DNA of 64,000 nt from Vibrio jasicida CAIM 1864 = LMG 25398 (GTDB lineage: Bacteria > Pseudomonadota > Gammaproteobacteria > Enterobacterales > Vibrionaceae): the NCBI RefSeq assembly GCF_000400365.1, contig NZ_BAOG01000026.1:31625-95624 (forward strand). The letters are read 5' to 3'. Below are positions 27,870-37,402 of the stretch, one piece after another. The position numbers and the translations under genes were made by a program. How positions within the stretch are numbered: position 1 is the stretch's first letter; each line of letters opens with the position of its first letter. Under the pieces are notes generated by a model that saw only the letters and a list, made by a program, of their open reading frames with translations, made no database searches and was not told the DNA's origin.

Positions 27870-28784
27870 CTATTGTAGGAACTTAGCTCTAGCCTCAAAT
27901 CTATCTTGAGGCACACTCTGCCAATTAGCACGGTTACTCATAACTTCTTTGAATACTCTAATATCATTCCTTACCACAATAGGCTGAATTAATACTCTCG
28001 TTAAAGGACTGTAATCACCTCTAAATTTTAAATCAACAAGAACTTTTTTTATTTTCTCATCTAAATTATCCCAATCTGTGACTCCGTAGCGATTAACTAC
28101 ATCTAATTTTTTACAAATTCTAATGACTTCTGATTTTTCATAATCATAACTAATTTTAAATAGCTTAATTTGAGCATCGGTTGTTAGCTCAAAATCTAAT
28201 AAATCATTATCGATTATGAAGCTTCGCGCTTGAGCGCCTTTTAAACCTCTAGCTTTGAGTAGTATTGTGATTCTCTCTTGATTGATCCCAGAAAATGCAA
28301 GGTCACGACGAATTGTTGTGATTGATTTGAGCTTCAAATCATAACCTCTTCCTAGTGTAAGCCCTGAGTTTTCACTTGGTACATGTAGTTTTCTACTATG
28401 AAACCTACCTCCCTCATTCCCTTCCGAGTTCCAAGTTAACGCTCCTTCTTTCGGTGGACTAATTGACTTAACCGTAAACGTAGTAGCTAAGACTTCTTTA
28501 AGAGCTTTAAAAGTATTCCCATTGAGTATGACACTTTCATCTAATAGCTGTTTATGTTGGGTGGATTTCTTAAATTCAAGCAGCGATTTTGATGTTTTTT
28601 CGTCAAACACTCCAGTTATGTTGATGATAGGTAGACCCTTTTTACGATTGAAAACATTTAGAAGGGCTTGGATTTTCCTTACATCACTACTTTTGTTAGC
28701 TCTATTTTTTCCTACTGATTTCTCTATTATTAATAGCACTTTATATTGCCTAGTCGAAATATGATAAAACTCATTTATGAACAA
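27870..28784 (-). CDS. Peptidoglycan-binding and pesticin/T4-lysozyme-like protein, candidate effector
   Basis: 304-residue protein from the longest frame (TTG start at 28784, no clear ribosome-binding site; GTG 28724 is an alternative that keeps both domains). Residues about 20-95 resemble a peptidoglycan-binding type 1 domain (DVRKIQALLNVFNRKKGLP, GVFDEKTSKSLLEFKKS). Residues about 110-304 look like a pesticin/T4-lysozyme-type muramidase: likely catalytic E121 or E124, then GLTLGRGYD (141-149), matching the TIGxGxD region of those enzymes. No signal peptide, consistent with delivery by a secretion apparatus. Directly upstream of a small exported protein. Markedly AT-rich, suggesting transfer. 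No vgrG, hcp or PAAR gene nearby. Confidence 0.6.
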   Translation of the reverse strand: MFINEFYHISTRQYKVLLIIEKSVGKNRANKSSDVRKIQALLNVFNRKKGLPIINITGVFDEKTSKSLLEFKKSTQHKQLLDESVILNGNTFKALKEVLATTFTVKSISPPKEGALTWNSEGNEGGRFHSRKLHVPSENSGLTLGRGYDLKLKSITTIRRDLAFSGINQERITILLKARGLKGAQARSFIIDNDLLDFELTTDAQIKLFKISYDYEKSEVIRICKKLDVVNRYGVTDWDNLDEKIKKVLVDLKFRGDYSPLTRVLIQPIVVRNDIRVFKEVMSNRANWQSVPQDRFEARAKFLQ

Positions 28785-28916
28785 ACATGTTAAACGTAAC
28801 CAATTTAACTAGGCTGTACTTAGTAAGAAAATTTAGGCATTACTTTTTCGATACTAGCTCAATAAAAATGCAATATATATGTTTATCATAAAAAGCAAAT
28901 CACGTAGATACGCTCT

Positions 28917-29789
28917 TTAATGAATAAACGGCAGTGGAATCAACTCTAAGCCAAGCACGCCGCTGATGCTCATTACGACCAATAACGACACCTTAAACAC
29001 CGATTTAGACCATTGGATGTAGTTGTTGTAATTCACTTTTTGGAATGTCACTCGTGTCCACATAAAGCACACCGCTGCCGAGACCGCTAAATACTCGTAT
29101 CCAGCTTCACCCAGCATAAACAAACCAATAGCGACCACACCAAAAGCCACCACGTACGCTTTCATATGTTGATGTGCTTTGGTAATGCCCTCTTTAACAG
29201 GAAGAACAGGAATGCCTGCATCGCGGTAATCTTGCATGCGGAACATCGCAATCGCGTAAGAGTGCGGCATTTGCCAGAGACAAAACATGATGAAGAGTAA
29301 AATCGCTTCTAAGCTGATGTAGTTCGTCACTGCAAGGTAACCCACCAAAGGAGGAACTGCACCAGAAATACTGCCAACTAAGGTGCCGTAAACCGAATTT
29401 CGCTTGTACCACATGGTGTAGAAGAAGACGTAAAACACGTAACCCAAGAGTACAACCACAGCCGAGAGCGGATTCACTAGTTGAAACAGTAACGCTGTGC
29501 CATTCAACAGCAATACCAAAGCGTAAACAAACGCCGCGTCGATGTTGATGTTTCCCATCACCAATTCACGGTTTTGTGTGCGCTTCATTTTTTGGTCGAT
29601 ATCGCGGTCGAAGATGTTGTTCACCACGCATCCTGATGCAATCACAAGCCCGACACCAACTAACGTTGTCAGCAACAACAGAAAGTTAGCCGGTTCTGAT
29701 TTTGCGGCGAGGAAGAACCCCGCCGCAACAGAAATCAGGTTGCCGAAAATGATGCCCGGTTTAGTAATAGACAAATAACTTTTCAGCAT
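28917..29789 (-). CDS. cyoE: Protoheme IX farnesyltransferase (heme O synthase)
   Basis: 290-residue integral-membrane UbiA-family prenyltransferase that farnesylates heme B to heme O for the bo3 oxidase. The first aspartate motif is NNIFDRDIDQKMKRT and the second is FRMQDYRDAGIPVLP. Several hydrophobic helices follow. Last gene of the cyo operon, 8 bases after cyoD. Confidence 0.95.
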   Translation of the reverse strand: MLKSYLSITKPGIIFGNLISVAAGFFLAAKSEPANFLLLLTTLVGVGLVIASGCVVNNIFDRDIDQKMKRTQNRELVMGNINIDAAFVYALVLLLNGTALLFQLVNPLSAVVVLLGYVFYVFFYTMWYKRNSVYGTLVGSISGAVPPLVGYLAVTNYISLEAILLFIMFCLWQMPHSYAIAMFRMQDYRDAGIPVLPVKEGITKAHQHMKAYVVAFGVVAIGLFMLGEAGYEYLAVSAAVCFMWTRVTFQKVNYNNYIQWSKSVFKVSLLVVMSISGVLGLELIPLPFIH

Positions 29790-29797
29790 ACCCTAGC

Positions 29798-30109
29798 CTA
29801 CAACTTCATGTTGACGTTCATGTTGTAGATGATCCAGATCGAACCAGCGATCAGAATCAACACAACGATGGCGGTAAACATCAATGACACCACGTTCCAC
29901 TGACCTTCTGACGTTTTCACTTCCATGTGCAGGAAGTACTTAAAGTGCACGAAGATCTGCACAATCGCACAACCAAATAACACAGCATAAGTTGCGGTAT
30001 CTGGCAGCACTTGCGCCCACACACAGTAGAAAGGAATCACGGTCAGGATCAGAGACGCAATAAAGCCTTTTACGTAATCAGAGGCACCTGTATCTAGATG
30101 TTGTTCCAT
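29798..30109 (-). CDS. cyoD: Cytochrome bo3 quinol oxidase subunit IV
   Basis: 103-residue small membrane subunit with three helices (YVKGFIASLILTVIPFY, then ATYAVLFGCAIVQIFVHF, then MFTAIVVLILIAGSIWI), typical CyoD length. The ATG at 30109 shares its first base pair region with the cyoC stop (TAATG), so translation is coupled. The 27-codon upstream extension lies inside cyoC and is not used. Confidence 0.93.
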   Translation of the reverse strand: MEQHLDTGASDYVKGFIASLILTVIPFYCVWAQVLPDTATYAVLFGCAIVQIFVHFKYFLHMEVKTSEGQWNVVSLMFTAIVVLILIAGSIWIIYNMNVNMKL

Positions 30110-30708
30110 TACATAACCCCCAATAAGTAAACGATGGTGAATACACAAATCCAAACGATGTCTAGGAAGTGCCAAAACAAGCTCAAGCACTGGAATCGCA
30201 TCGACATGTTATCGTTCAAGCCTTTGGTTGAAAGTTGGTGGTAGCACACGGCTAGCCAGATCAAACCAAAGGTTACGTGCAGACCGTGTGTTCCGACCAA
30301 AGTGAAGAACGCCGACAGGAATGCACTTTCTTGTGGACCATAGCCTTCAACAATCAGGTGATGAAACTCGTACACTTCCATCCCGATAAAGCCAGCACCA
30401 AGTAAGAACGTCACTTTTAACCAACGTTTTAACCCTGCAACGTCTTTGCGCTTCATCGCAATCATGCCGAAGCCAAACGTGATACTACTGAACAACAGCA
30501 ACATGGTTTCTACAAACACGAACGGCAGTTCGAAAATGTCTTTACCGGTTGGACCCGCAATAGAGCCGCTTTCTAGCACTGCGTAAGTCGCGAACAAAGT
30601 CGCAAACAATACACAGTCACTCATTAGGTAAATCCAGAAACCAAACAGCTTAATGCCTGCAGAATCATGGTGATGATCGTGGTCGTGAACCGCAACATTA
30701 GCTTGCAT
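30109..30708 (-). CDS. cyoC: Cytochrome bo3 quinol oxidase subunit III
   Basis: 199-residue five-helix membrane subunit, family-typical in length. The N-terminus is histidine-rich ([12 protein letters not shown]), followed by [20 protein letters not shown] and later [15 protein letters not shown]. It starts 11 bases inside the end of cyoB and its stop overlaps the cyoD start. Confidence 0.95.
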   Translation of the reverse strand: MQANVAVHDHDHHHDSAGIKLFGFWIYLMSDCVLFATLFATYAVLESGSIAGPTGKDIFELPFVFVETMLLLFSSITFGFGMIAMKRKDVAGLKRWLKVTFLLGAGFIGMEVYEFHHLIVEGYGPQESAFLSAFFTLVGTHGLHVTFGLIWLAVCYHQLSTKGLNDNMSMRFQCLSLFWHFLDIVWICVFTIVYLLGVM

Positions 30709-32734
30709 AGGTCACCTCCAGATCGTCTTTCTTATCGTTGTCTTTCACTTCGTTTTTCTTCGCTTCTTCAAGTTGAGCTCTACGCTCCGCTTCAATCGCT
30801 TTGATTTCTTCAACTTCAACGTAGTAATCCACATCGTCGTTGTAGCTGTGTTGAATACAAGTCACGATGATGCCAACAAAGCTTGCTGCTGCTAGCCACC
30901 AGATGTACCAAATCATCGCGAAGCCAAACACCAATGCCCATGCAGATACATAGATACCTGTTGGTGTGTTCTTCGGCATATGGATACGCTCGTATTCCAC
31001 TTCTTTGGTTGGATCGAATTCGCCACTCTGCTTTTGGTACCAGAACGCGTCTAGCACATCACCTTTTGGTAGGTGCGCAAAATTGTAGAACGGCGGTGGT
31101 GAAGACGTCGCCCACTCAAAGGTACGACCGCCCCATGGGTCACCCGTTAGGTCACGGTTTTGTTCGCGGTCACGAACACTCACGTAGATTTGAATGAACT
31201 GACAAGCTACGCCAAGCGCAATCACTGCCGTACCCGCTGCTGCAACTGCCAACAATGGGAAGTACTCTGGGTTAAGGTCTTGGCTTAGACGACGCGTCAT
31301 GCCCATAAAGCCCAGTGCATAAAGCGGTAGGAACGCCATTAGGAAACCAACGATCCAGCAAATGAATGCACGTTTGCCCCATGTTTCGTTCATGGTGAAG
31401 CCAGTTGCTTTCGGGAACCAGTATGTGATTGCCGCGAAACAACCGAATACCACACCACCGATGATTACGTTATGGAAGTGCGCAATCAGGAACACTGAGT
31501 TGTGCAGAACAAAGTCCGCGCCCGGTACTGCCATTAGTACGCCCGTCATACCACCTACAGAGAAGGTAATTAGGAAGCCAACCGTCCACATCATCGGAGT
31601 GGTAAAGCGGATTCGGCCTTTGTACATGGTGAATAACCAGTTGAAGATCTTCACCCCGGTCGGGATAGAGATAATCATGGTGGCGATGCCGAAGAACGCA
31701 TTCACATTCGCACCTGAGCCCATGGTGAAGAAGTGATGCAGCCAAACGACGAACGCCAAAATCGTAATTACGATGGTCGCCCATACTAGTGAGGTGTAAC
31801 CAAACAGCTTCTTGCGTGAGAAGGTTGCCGTTACCTCAGAGAACACACCAAAAATAGGCAATATCAGGATGTACACTTCTGGGTGACCCCATGCCCAAAT
31901 CAGGTTGACGTACATCATTACGTTGCCGCCAAGATCATTGGTGAAGAAGTGCGTACCGATGTAGCGATCCAGTGTTAGTAGCGCGATCGTTACAGTTAGG
32001 ATTGGGAATGAAATGATGATTAGGATGTTGGCACACAGGGACGCCCACGTGAACACTGGCATCTTCATCATTGGCATAGACGGTGTACGCATGCGCAAAA
32101 TAGTCGCAAAGAAGTTCACGCCTGTCAGCGTGGTGCCGACACCGGATATTTGCAGCGCCCATATCCAATAATCCACCCCAACTCCGGGGCTTGCCTCTAT
32201 ACCAGACAACGGCGGATACGCCAACCAACCAGTACGACCAAACTCACCCAAGCCAAGTGACATGTTGGTGAGGATCACGCCCACAACAAACAGCCAGAAA
32301 CTCAGGTTGTTTAAGTAAGGGAATGCCACATCACGCGCTCCAATTTGCAGCGGTACAATGATGTTCATCAAACCAATCACCAACGGCATTGCCACGAAGA
32401 AAATCATGATTACGCCATGGGCAGTAAAGATTTGATCGTAGTGATGTGGTGGTAGATAACCGGTCTCACCTGCCGCAGAAAGCAGCTGTTGGCTACGCAT
32501 CATGACCGCATCAGCAAAGCCACGAACCAACATCACCATTGCCACAGCGATGTACATAAAGCCTAGTTTTTTGTGGTCTACCGAAGTAAACCATTCATTC
32601 CATAAGTATTGCCACTTACCCGCTTTGGTTATCGCCGCAACGACAGCCAAACCAACGATCGCGATCACCGCTAGAGTGACGACAATAATCGGCTCGTGAT
32701 AAGGGATTGATTCAAGTGTTAATCTTCCAAACAT
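30698..32734 (-). CDS. cyoB: Cytochrome bo3 quinol oxidase subunit I
   Basis: 678-residue catalytic subunit that reduces oxygen to water and pumps protons. Key motifs are intact: [14 protein letters not shown] (CuB histidine and cross-linked tyrosine), [11 protein letters not shown] (two CuB histidines), and [12 protein letters not shown] (heme o3 and heme b histidines). The hydrophilic C-terminal extension after about residue 615 is charged ([13 protein letters not shown]). Lies 5 bases after cyoA and overlaps cyoC by 11 bases. Confidence 0.96.
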   Translation of the reverse strand: MFGRLTLESIPYHEPIIVVTLAVIAIVGLAVVAAITKAGKWQYLWNEWFTSVDHKKLGFMYIAVAMVMLVRGFADAVMMRSQQLLSAAGETGYLPPHHYDQIFTAHGVIMIFFVAMPLVIGLMNIIVPLQIGARDVAFPYLNNLSFWLFVVGVILTNMSLGLGEFGRTGWLAYPPLSGIEASPGVGVDYWIWALQISGVGTTLTGVNFFATILRMRTPSMPMMKMPVFTWASLCANILIIISFPILTVTIALLTLDRYIGTHFFTNDLGGNVMMYVNLIWAWGHPEVYILILPIFGVFSEVTATFSRKKLFGYTSLVWATIVITILAFVVWLHHFFTMGSGANVNAFFGIATMIISIPTGVKIFNWLFTMYKGRIRFTTPMMWTVGFLITFSVGGMTGVLMAVPGADFVLHNSVFLIAHFHNVIIGGVVFGCFAAITYWFPKATGFTMNETWGKRAFICWIVGFLMAFLPLYALGFMGMTRRLSQDLNPEYFPLLAVAAAGTAVIALGVACQFIQIYVSVRDREQNRDLTGDPWGGRTFEWATSSPPPFYNFAHLPKGDVLDAFWYQKQSGEFDPTKEVEYERIHMPKNTPTGIYVSAWALVFGFAMIWYIWWLAAASFVGIIVTCIQHSYNDDVDYYVEVEEIKAIEAERRAQLEEAKKNEVKDNDKKDDLEVTYAS

Positions 32735-32739
32735 TGCGA

Positions 32740-33621
32740 TTATCCTAGATTTTCCGGCAAACAGTTCATTGAACCCGGATGCTGGGTCACGACGTCGGTG
32801 AACAAAAATGGTGGAATACTAGAGAACATCTTCACAGGCTCCGCCACCGTAGGTGATGCAAGCGCACGGAATTGCTCCCAGTCTTCGATTCGGTCAGGGC
32901 TGGCTTTCACTTGCTGTACCCAATTCAGGAATGCAGTGCGATCTTCCATTGCTGCTGCGGTAAATTTCATCTGCGAGAAACCCTTACCGCTGTAGTTAGA
33001 AGCAAAGCCTTTATAATCCCCAGTGTGGTTCGCAATCAGATTTAACTTGGTCACCATACCTGGCATCGCGTAAATCTGAGTACCGAGGCGCGGGATAAAG
33101 AACGCGTTCATGATGTTGTCTGACGTCAGTTTGAACTGAACCGGAACATCTTTCGGAAACGCCACATAGTTCACTGTCGCAATGTTCTCTTCTGGGTAGA
33201 TGAACAGCCATTTCCAGTCGAGTGACACCACCTCAATGGTGATGGGTTTGACGTCACTTGCGATGGGCTTGGACGGCTCTAACTCGTGAGTAGAACGCCA
33301 AGTGATGGTTGCCAGAATCGCGATGATGATGATTGGAATCGTCCACACCACCACTTCGATCTTGGTCGAGTGCGACCAATCCGGAGCGTATTCTTCATCC
33401 GTGTTGGATTCTCGGTAGCGATAAGCGAAATAGATTGTCATTAGAATCACAGGGATCACGACAATCAGCATCAGTAAAAGCGCTGTAATGATCAGTTCCT
33501 TTTCCTGAACGCCAATACTACCTTTCGGGTCAAGTAGAGCAGAGTTACACCCTGCGAGCATAAGGATGGTCGCCACCAAACTTATCCTCGATAAGATGCG
33601 TGTATATCTTGAAGCTTCCAT
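32740..33621 (-). CDS. cyoA: Cytochrome bo3 quinol oxidase subunit II (lipoprotein)
   Basis: 293-residue subunit with a lipoprotein signal peptide ending at the lipobox LAGC (C25), two transmembrane helices and a C-terminal cupredoxin domain. As expected for a quinol oxidase, CuA ligands are absent. Conserved [17 protein letters not shown] and [18 protein letters not shown] are visible. First gene of cyoABCDE. The upstream region holds several dyads that may be operator sites. Confidence 0.95.
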   Translation of the reverse strand: MEASRYTRILSRISLVATILMLAGCNSALLDPKGSIGVQEKELIITALLLMLIVVIPVILMTIYFAYRYRESNTDEEYAPDWSHSTKIEVVVWTIPIIIIAILATITWRSTHELEPSKPIASDVKPITIEVVSLDWKWLFIYPEENIATVNYVAFPKDVPVQFKLTSDNIMNAFFIPRLGTQIYAMPGMVTKLNLIANHTGDYKGFASNYSGKGFSQMKFTAAAMEDRTAFLNWVQQVKASPDRIEDWEQFRALASPTVAEPVKMFSSIPPFLFTDVVTQHPGSMNCLPENLG

Positions 33622-34336
33622 TAACTTTCTCGATGGTTAGCCAACAACAGAGCAAGCCCTGCGATTGGTTGTCTTGGTCATTAGAATATTTTTGTGTTGA
33701 GCTTGTGCAGCAATGGACTTCTTGGTGGGAGATATCAAGTTGCTTGATGGTTAAAACCACACTCACAACGTGAGTTTATTGTTACACTTTGAAATACATT
33801 GTTACATTCGGGCGCATTATGCGGAGGGAAAAAGGAAAGCTCATTAGCCACAGATGGAAACTAACGTTCCATTTATGAAAGATAATATTGATATAGGAAT
33901 AGCAAAACAGGTGCACAAAATTTACGTACTACAGCATATATTCTTTTCTATACAGCAACTTAAGCAACCCAAACGAGAAGAGTAATCAGTTGCTTATTCG
34001 GCGCGAGAGTGTGAGCTACATTAGAAAGTACGAATTAAGGAAAGCGTGACCAGCATCATAGTTATGAATTCACATACTATTTACATGGCATTTCAAATTT
34101 CAATCACCACGAACGATCTTTCATTCATAGTCTTTATATTTTGACGAGTGACGGGGAAACCGCCCACTGAACTGTTAACTCACTTTAACACTAAGTAGCG
34201 ACGTCTTTAGCTTGAGAACATTTCATTCTGTACATTTAAATTCGTGAGTTCATTCGAGGCTAGGAAGCTAACAGTCTTTGTTGGGCTTACGATGAGTTTA
34301 TTGTTTAATTACGGTGAAAAATCAGGCATTACGGTC
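33622..34336. other. Long regulatory gap upstream of cyoA
   Basis: No protein gene is evident, apart from an unsupported 31-codon upstream extension (from GTG 34244) of the next plus-strand gene. The first 190 bases before cyoA hold a run of dyads and a direct repeat (33734-33806). The rest, about 33830-34330, is moderately AT-rich and I see no repeats, RNA gene or promoter pair worth naming. Confidence 0.6.
33734..33806. promoter_or_regulatory. Cluster of three dyads and a TTGTTACA direct repeat upstream of cyoA
   Basis: In order: ATCAAG-TTG-CTTGAT (33734-33748), TGGTT-AA-AACCA (33748-33759), ACTCAC-AAC-GTGAGT (33761-33775), then TTGTTACA twice (33779-33786 and 33799-33806, 20 bases apart). 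The TGTTA direct repeats resemble ArcA-type sites, and ArcA represses cyo in E. coli. The dyads have no assigned binder. Confidence 0.45.
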
Positions 34337-34522
34337 ATGTCCAAACTTCTTATTCTAACGTTCTATTACGTCATCATTTTTTCTTTCACAGTGTGGCTCT
34401 GGTCTGACGTAGACGACTCGACTAAAACTGGTTTGTTTTATTTCGTGTTCGGAATAGCATTCTTCCAAAATGCTTATTACACACACAAAATTGAGACACT
34501 CAAAAACAAGAAAGAGCCGTAA
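34337..34522 (+). CDS. Small two-helix membrane protein
   Basis: 61-residue hydrophobic protein with two membrane helices (LLILTFYYVIIFSFTVWLW and TGLFYFVFGIAFFQNAYY) and a basic C-terminus (LKNKKEP). The frame extends upstream to a GTG at 34244 (92 residues). I prefer ATG 34337, just before the first helix and about ten bases after an AGG. The stop codon lies in the loop of the terminator hairpin. Family and function unknown. Confidence 0.55.
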   Translation: MSKLLILTFYYVIIFSFTVWLWSDVDDSTKTGLFYFVFGIAFFQNAYYTHKIETLKNKKEP

Positions 34523-34535
34523 TCGGCTCTTTCTT
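34508..34535. terminator. Bidirectional terminator between convergent genes
   Basis: Perfect 12-bp stem AAGAAAGAGCCG / CGGCTCTTTCTT with loop TAAT. The loop contains the stop codon of the small membrane protein and the right arm reaches the stop codon of the SDR gene, so both genes end in it. Confidence 0.8.
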
Positions 34536-35293
34536 CACATTCTCATCCCGCCATCCACTTCGAGCACTCGCCCTGTGAAGTAGTCGTTCTCAAGAATGTA
34601 TTTCACAGCATGAGCAATCTCACTCGTCTCCCCCATCCTACCGACGGGTATCATCTTTTGCAGCCGGTCTATGGCTTCTGGTTTCATTTGATCTGCCATT
34701 GCCGTTTTGACGACACCGGGCGCAATAGCCGCAGAGCGAATGCCATATCTGGCGAGTTCTCTTGCCCATGTTGTTGCCATGGTTGCGACGGCAGCTTTCG
34801 ATGCAGAGTAATTGGTTTGTCCAATATTGCCTGCTCTCGCCACGCTGGAGATGTTAATGATGGCCCCCTTCGAGCCACTCTCGATCATTTTGACTGCCGC
34901 TTCTCGACCACACAAAAAGGTGCCCGTGACATTGACGTTCATCACTAGGTTGAACTGCTCAAGCGACATCTTGGTGATTTCGCCGTCTTTGGCTTTGACT
35001 AACAATCCATCTCGTAAGACGCCTGCGTTATTAACTAAGCCGTTTAGCTGCCCAAAGTCTTGAAGAATCTCATTAAAGGTATCCTCCACTTCAGATTCAT
35101 TGGTCACATCAAGTCGATAGGTCAATGCTTTGGCACTGAGCATGCGGCATTGTTCTTGGGTATTCAAAAGTCCCATTTCGTTAACATCAAGCAATGCTAA
35201 ATCTGCGCCCGCTTGAGCAAGGCTGACCGCCATCATCTGCCCTAACCCTTGCCCCGCACCTGTGATTGCAATGACACTGTTTTTTAAATCCAT
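34535..35293 (-). CDS. Short-chain dehydrogenase/reductase (3-oxoacyl reductase or 3-hydroxyacyl-CoA dehydrogenase type)
   Basis: 252-residue NAD(P)-dependent SDR. The Rossmann motif TGAGQGLGQ, NNAG, catalytic serine in INISSVARAG and the YSASK tetrad are all present. GGAG precedes the ATG. Last gene of the valine-type operon, after mmsB. The sequence is close to FabG-like enzymes, but the context suggests action on a 3-hydroxyacyl-CoA such as 2-methyl-3-hydroxybutyryl-CoA from isoleucine, which would pair with the thiolase at the head of the operon. That assignment is inference. Confidence 0.85.
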   Translation of the reverse strand: MDLKNSVIAITGAGQGLGQMMAVSLAQAGADLALLDVNEMGLLNTQEQCRMLSAKALTYRLDVTNESEVEDTFNEILQDFGQLNGLVNNAGVLRDGLLVKAKDGEITKMSLEQFNLVMNVNVTGTFLCGREAAVKMIESGSKGAIINISSVARAGNIGQTNYSASKAAVATMATTWARELARYGIRSAAIAPGVVKTAMADQMKPEAIDRLQKMIPVGRMGETSEIAHAVKYILENDYFTGRVLEVDGGMRM

Positions 35294-35352
35294 ATCTGTA
35301 CTCCATTACTGGATAACTTCCATGCTTAAACGCCTGATAGGGAATCTTGCTT

Positions 35353-36258
35353 TTAGCCCTTCTGGTTCTTATAGAATTCAAACAAGCTTGAGAAATCGAG
35401 TTCTGCATGACCTGCCGCGTTATGGAATGCATAAAGGTTACGAGCCAAAGAGCCCATCGGAACAGAAGAGTGGGTTTGCAGCGCCGCATCCAAGCCTAAG
35501 CCAAGATCTTTGAGCATCAACTTGCTCATAAAGCCGGGATTATATTGATTACTCGCTGGCGCAGAATCCATCACACCGGGGCATGGGTTATAGAGCTCCA
35601 GCGCCCAGTTTCGACCAGAGCTTTGCAGCATGATATTGGATAAGACTTTCGGGTCGAGACCATGATCAATGCCGAGATTGAGCGCCTCACAGGTTCCCGA
35701 CATCAAGATACCCAACATGAGGTTATTACAGATTTTTGCCATCTGACCGTCGCCCGCTTTACCAGCGTGGAACACGTTCTTACCCATGTATTGCAAGATC
35801 GCATTGGCTTTGGAGAACGCCTCATCCGAGCCACCAACAATAAAGGTCAGCGTTGCTGCTTTTGCGCCTGCTACACCACCAGAGACGGGAGAATCGACAA
35901 ACAACAATCGTTTGTTCTGAGCTTCGTTCGCCACCAAGCGTGCGGAATCTGGATCGATGGTCGAACAGTCAATCAGCAATGCGTTGTCCTGCACAATATT
36001 GAGCAGACCGACACCACCGTGTAAATCCCCCAAATACACCGCACGCACGTGTGCACCTGCTGGTAGCATGGTGATGACGGTTCCTGCGCCATCTACGGCT
36101 TCTTCTAACGTACCGGCAACCACCGCGCCAAACGGTTCAAGTTGCTTCGCCGCGTTCACATCCACATCGAACACTTGCACGTGAAACCCTGACGCCAATA
36201 GGTTTTGTGCCATTGGACTGCCCATGTTGCCCAAGCCAATAAATGCAATGGTACTCAT
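35353..36258 (-). CDS. mmsB: 3-hydroxyisobutyrate dehydrogenase
   Basis: 301-residue NAD-dependent enzyme oxidising 3-hydroxyisobutyrate to methylmalonate semialdehyde in valine breakdown. The N-terminal Rossmann motif is IAFIGLGNMGSPMAQNL, the substrate loop is FVDSPVSGGVAGA, and the catalytic-lysine region reads GDGQMAKICNNLM. AAGGAG lies eight bases before ATG 36258; the upstream extension is rejected. It follows the HIBYL-CoA hydrolase gene by 11 bases, consistent with the next pathway step. Confidence 0.94.
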   Translation of the reverse strand: MSTIAFIGLGNMGSPMAQNLLASGFHVQVFDVDVNAAKQLEPFGAVVAGTLEEAVDGAGTVITMLPAGAHVRAVYLGDLHGGVGLLNIVQDNALLIDCSTIDPDSARLVANEAQNKRLLFVDSPVSGGVAGAKAATLTFIVGGSDEAFSKANAILQYMGKNVFHAGKAGDGQMAKICNNLMLGILMSGTCEALNLGIDHGLDPKVLSNIMLQSSGRNWALELYNPCPGVMDSAPASNQYNPGFMSKLMLKDLGLGLDAALQTHSSVPMGSLARNLYAFHNAAGHAELDFSSLFEFYKNQKG

Positions 36259-36269
36259 GTTGTTTCTCC

Positions 36270-37394
36270 TTATTTTCCTAGCTGTGCAAGTGGATGTTCC
36301 TCTTTTGACCAAAGAGAAGTGAACAAGTTATCGATGACGCTTTCATCGACTTCACTGACGCTGTTAAACATCCATTTTGGATTGCCATCTTTATCAACTA
36401 ATCGAGAGCGCACGCCCTCTTCAAACTCACCGAGTAATGCGCTACGAACTGACAAGGTTAGCTCTAGACGGAAACAATCCGCCAATGACAAGCGGTGGTA
36501 CTCTTTGACTTGTCTAAAACAGATATGTGCGGTGATCGGACTGCCCGCAACAAATGATTTTTGTGCGTTCTCAAGCCATTGAGTCTCGCCTTCCATTGCT
36601 TGAATACGTTGGGCAATCTGATTTAAGTCATAGCCTTTGCAGGCTTCTTTAATTTGGTCGAGATAAGGGCAAATCTGAGTTGTCGGCTTACTGTCGATGA
36701 CTTGATCTTCCATCAACTGAAGTAACGCACTGACAAGCGATTTGGCATCGGCTGAACCCCAGTCGACTTGCTTCAGCTCTTCTAACAGTGCCGGATATTG
36801 CTCTTCCAACAGCAACCATTCTGCCAGCCCTATAGTGACAGCGTCACTTGAATTCACCATTGCGCCAGTCAAACCAAGGAACAAACCTACCTCTGGGTCG
36901 ATTTGACTTAAGAACCAAGTGCCACCCACGTCCGGGTAAAGCCCGATATTGATCTCTGGCATCGCAAGACGAGATTTAGGGGTGACGACTCGATGACTGG
37001 TGCCCATAAACAAGCCCATGCCACCGCCCATCACAATACCCTCTCCCCAGCCAATGATTGGCTTTTGGTAGGTATGAATCAGGTAGTCGCATTCGTACTC
37101 AAGCGAGAAGTAATTAGAACAGAACTCTGCGGTCTCTTCTTTGCTTTTCTCGTGCATGACGTGGTACATGGTTCGTACATCGCCCCCTGCACAAAACGCT
37201 TTTTCACCCGCTCCATTGAGGATGACACACACCAAATCAGGGTCATCTTGCCATTCGATAAGTTGGTCGTTGAGTTCTGCCAACATGTCGTAAGTCAACG
37301 CATTCAAAGAAGCCGTGTTGTCTAACGTCGCGATACCAATTCGGTGCACGCCGTCTAAGCAATCTATTTCGCTAATGGTTACTTTTCCTGTCAT
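36270..37394 (-). CDS. 3-hydroxyisobutyryl-CoA hydrolase
   Basis: 374-residue crotonase-fold thioesterase that releases 3-hydroxyisobutyrate from its CoA ester, a step peculiar to valine degradation. The oxyanion motifs are EKAFCAGGDVRTMY and GEGIVMGGGMGLF, and the catalytic glutamate region is LAMPEINIGLYPDVGG. The length of about 370 separates it from the 260-residue enoyl-CoA hydratases. AGGAGG is five bases before the ATG. It lies between the enoyl-CoA hydratase and mmsB genes. Confidence 0.92.
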   Translation of the reverse strand: MTGKVTISEIDCLDGVHRIGIATLDNTASLNALTYDMLAELNDQLIEWQDDPDLVCVILNGAGEKAFCAGGDVRTMYHVMHEKSKEETAEFCSNYFSLEYECDYLIHTYQKPIIGWGEGIVMGGGMGLFMGTSHRVVTPKSRLAMPEINIGLYPDVGGTWFLSQIDPEVGLFLGLTGAMVNSSDAVTIGLAEWLLLEEQYPALLEELKQVDWGSADAKSLVSALLQLMEDQVIDSKPTTQICPYLDQIKEACKGYDLNQIAQRIQAMEGETQWLENAQKSFVAGSPITAHICFRQVKEYHRLSLADCFRLELTLSVRSALLGEFEEGVRSRLVDKDGNPKWMFNSVSEVDESVIDNLFTSLWSKEEHPLAQLGK

Positions 37395-37402
37395 GCGACC
37401 TC

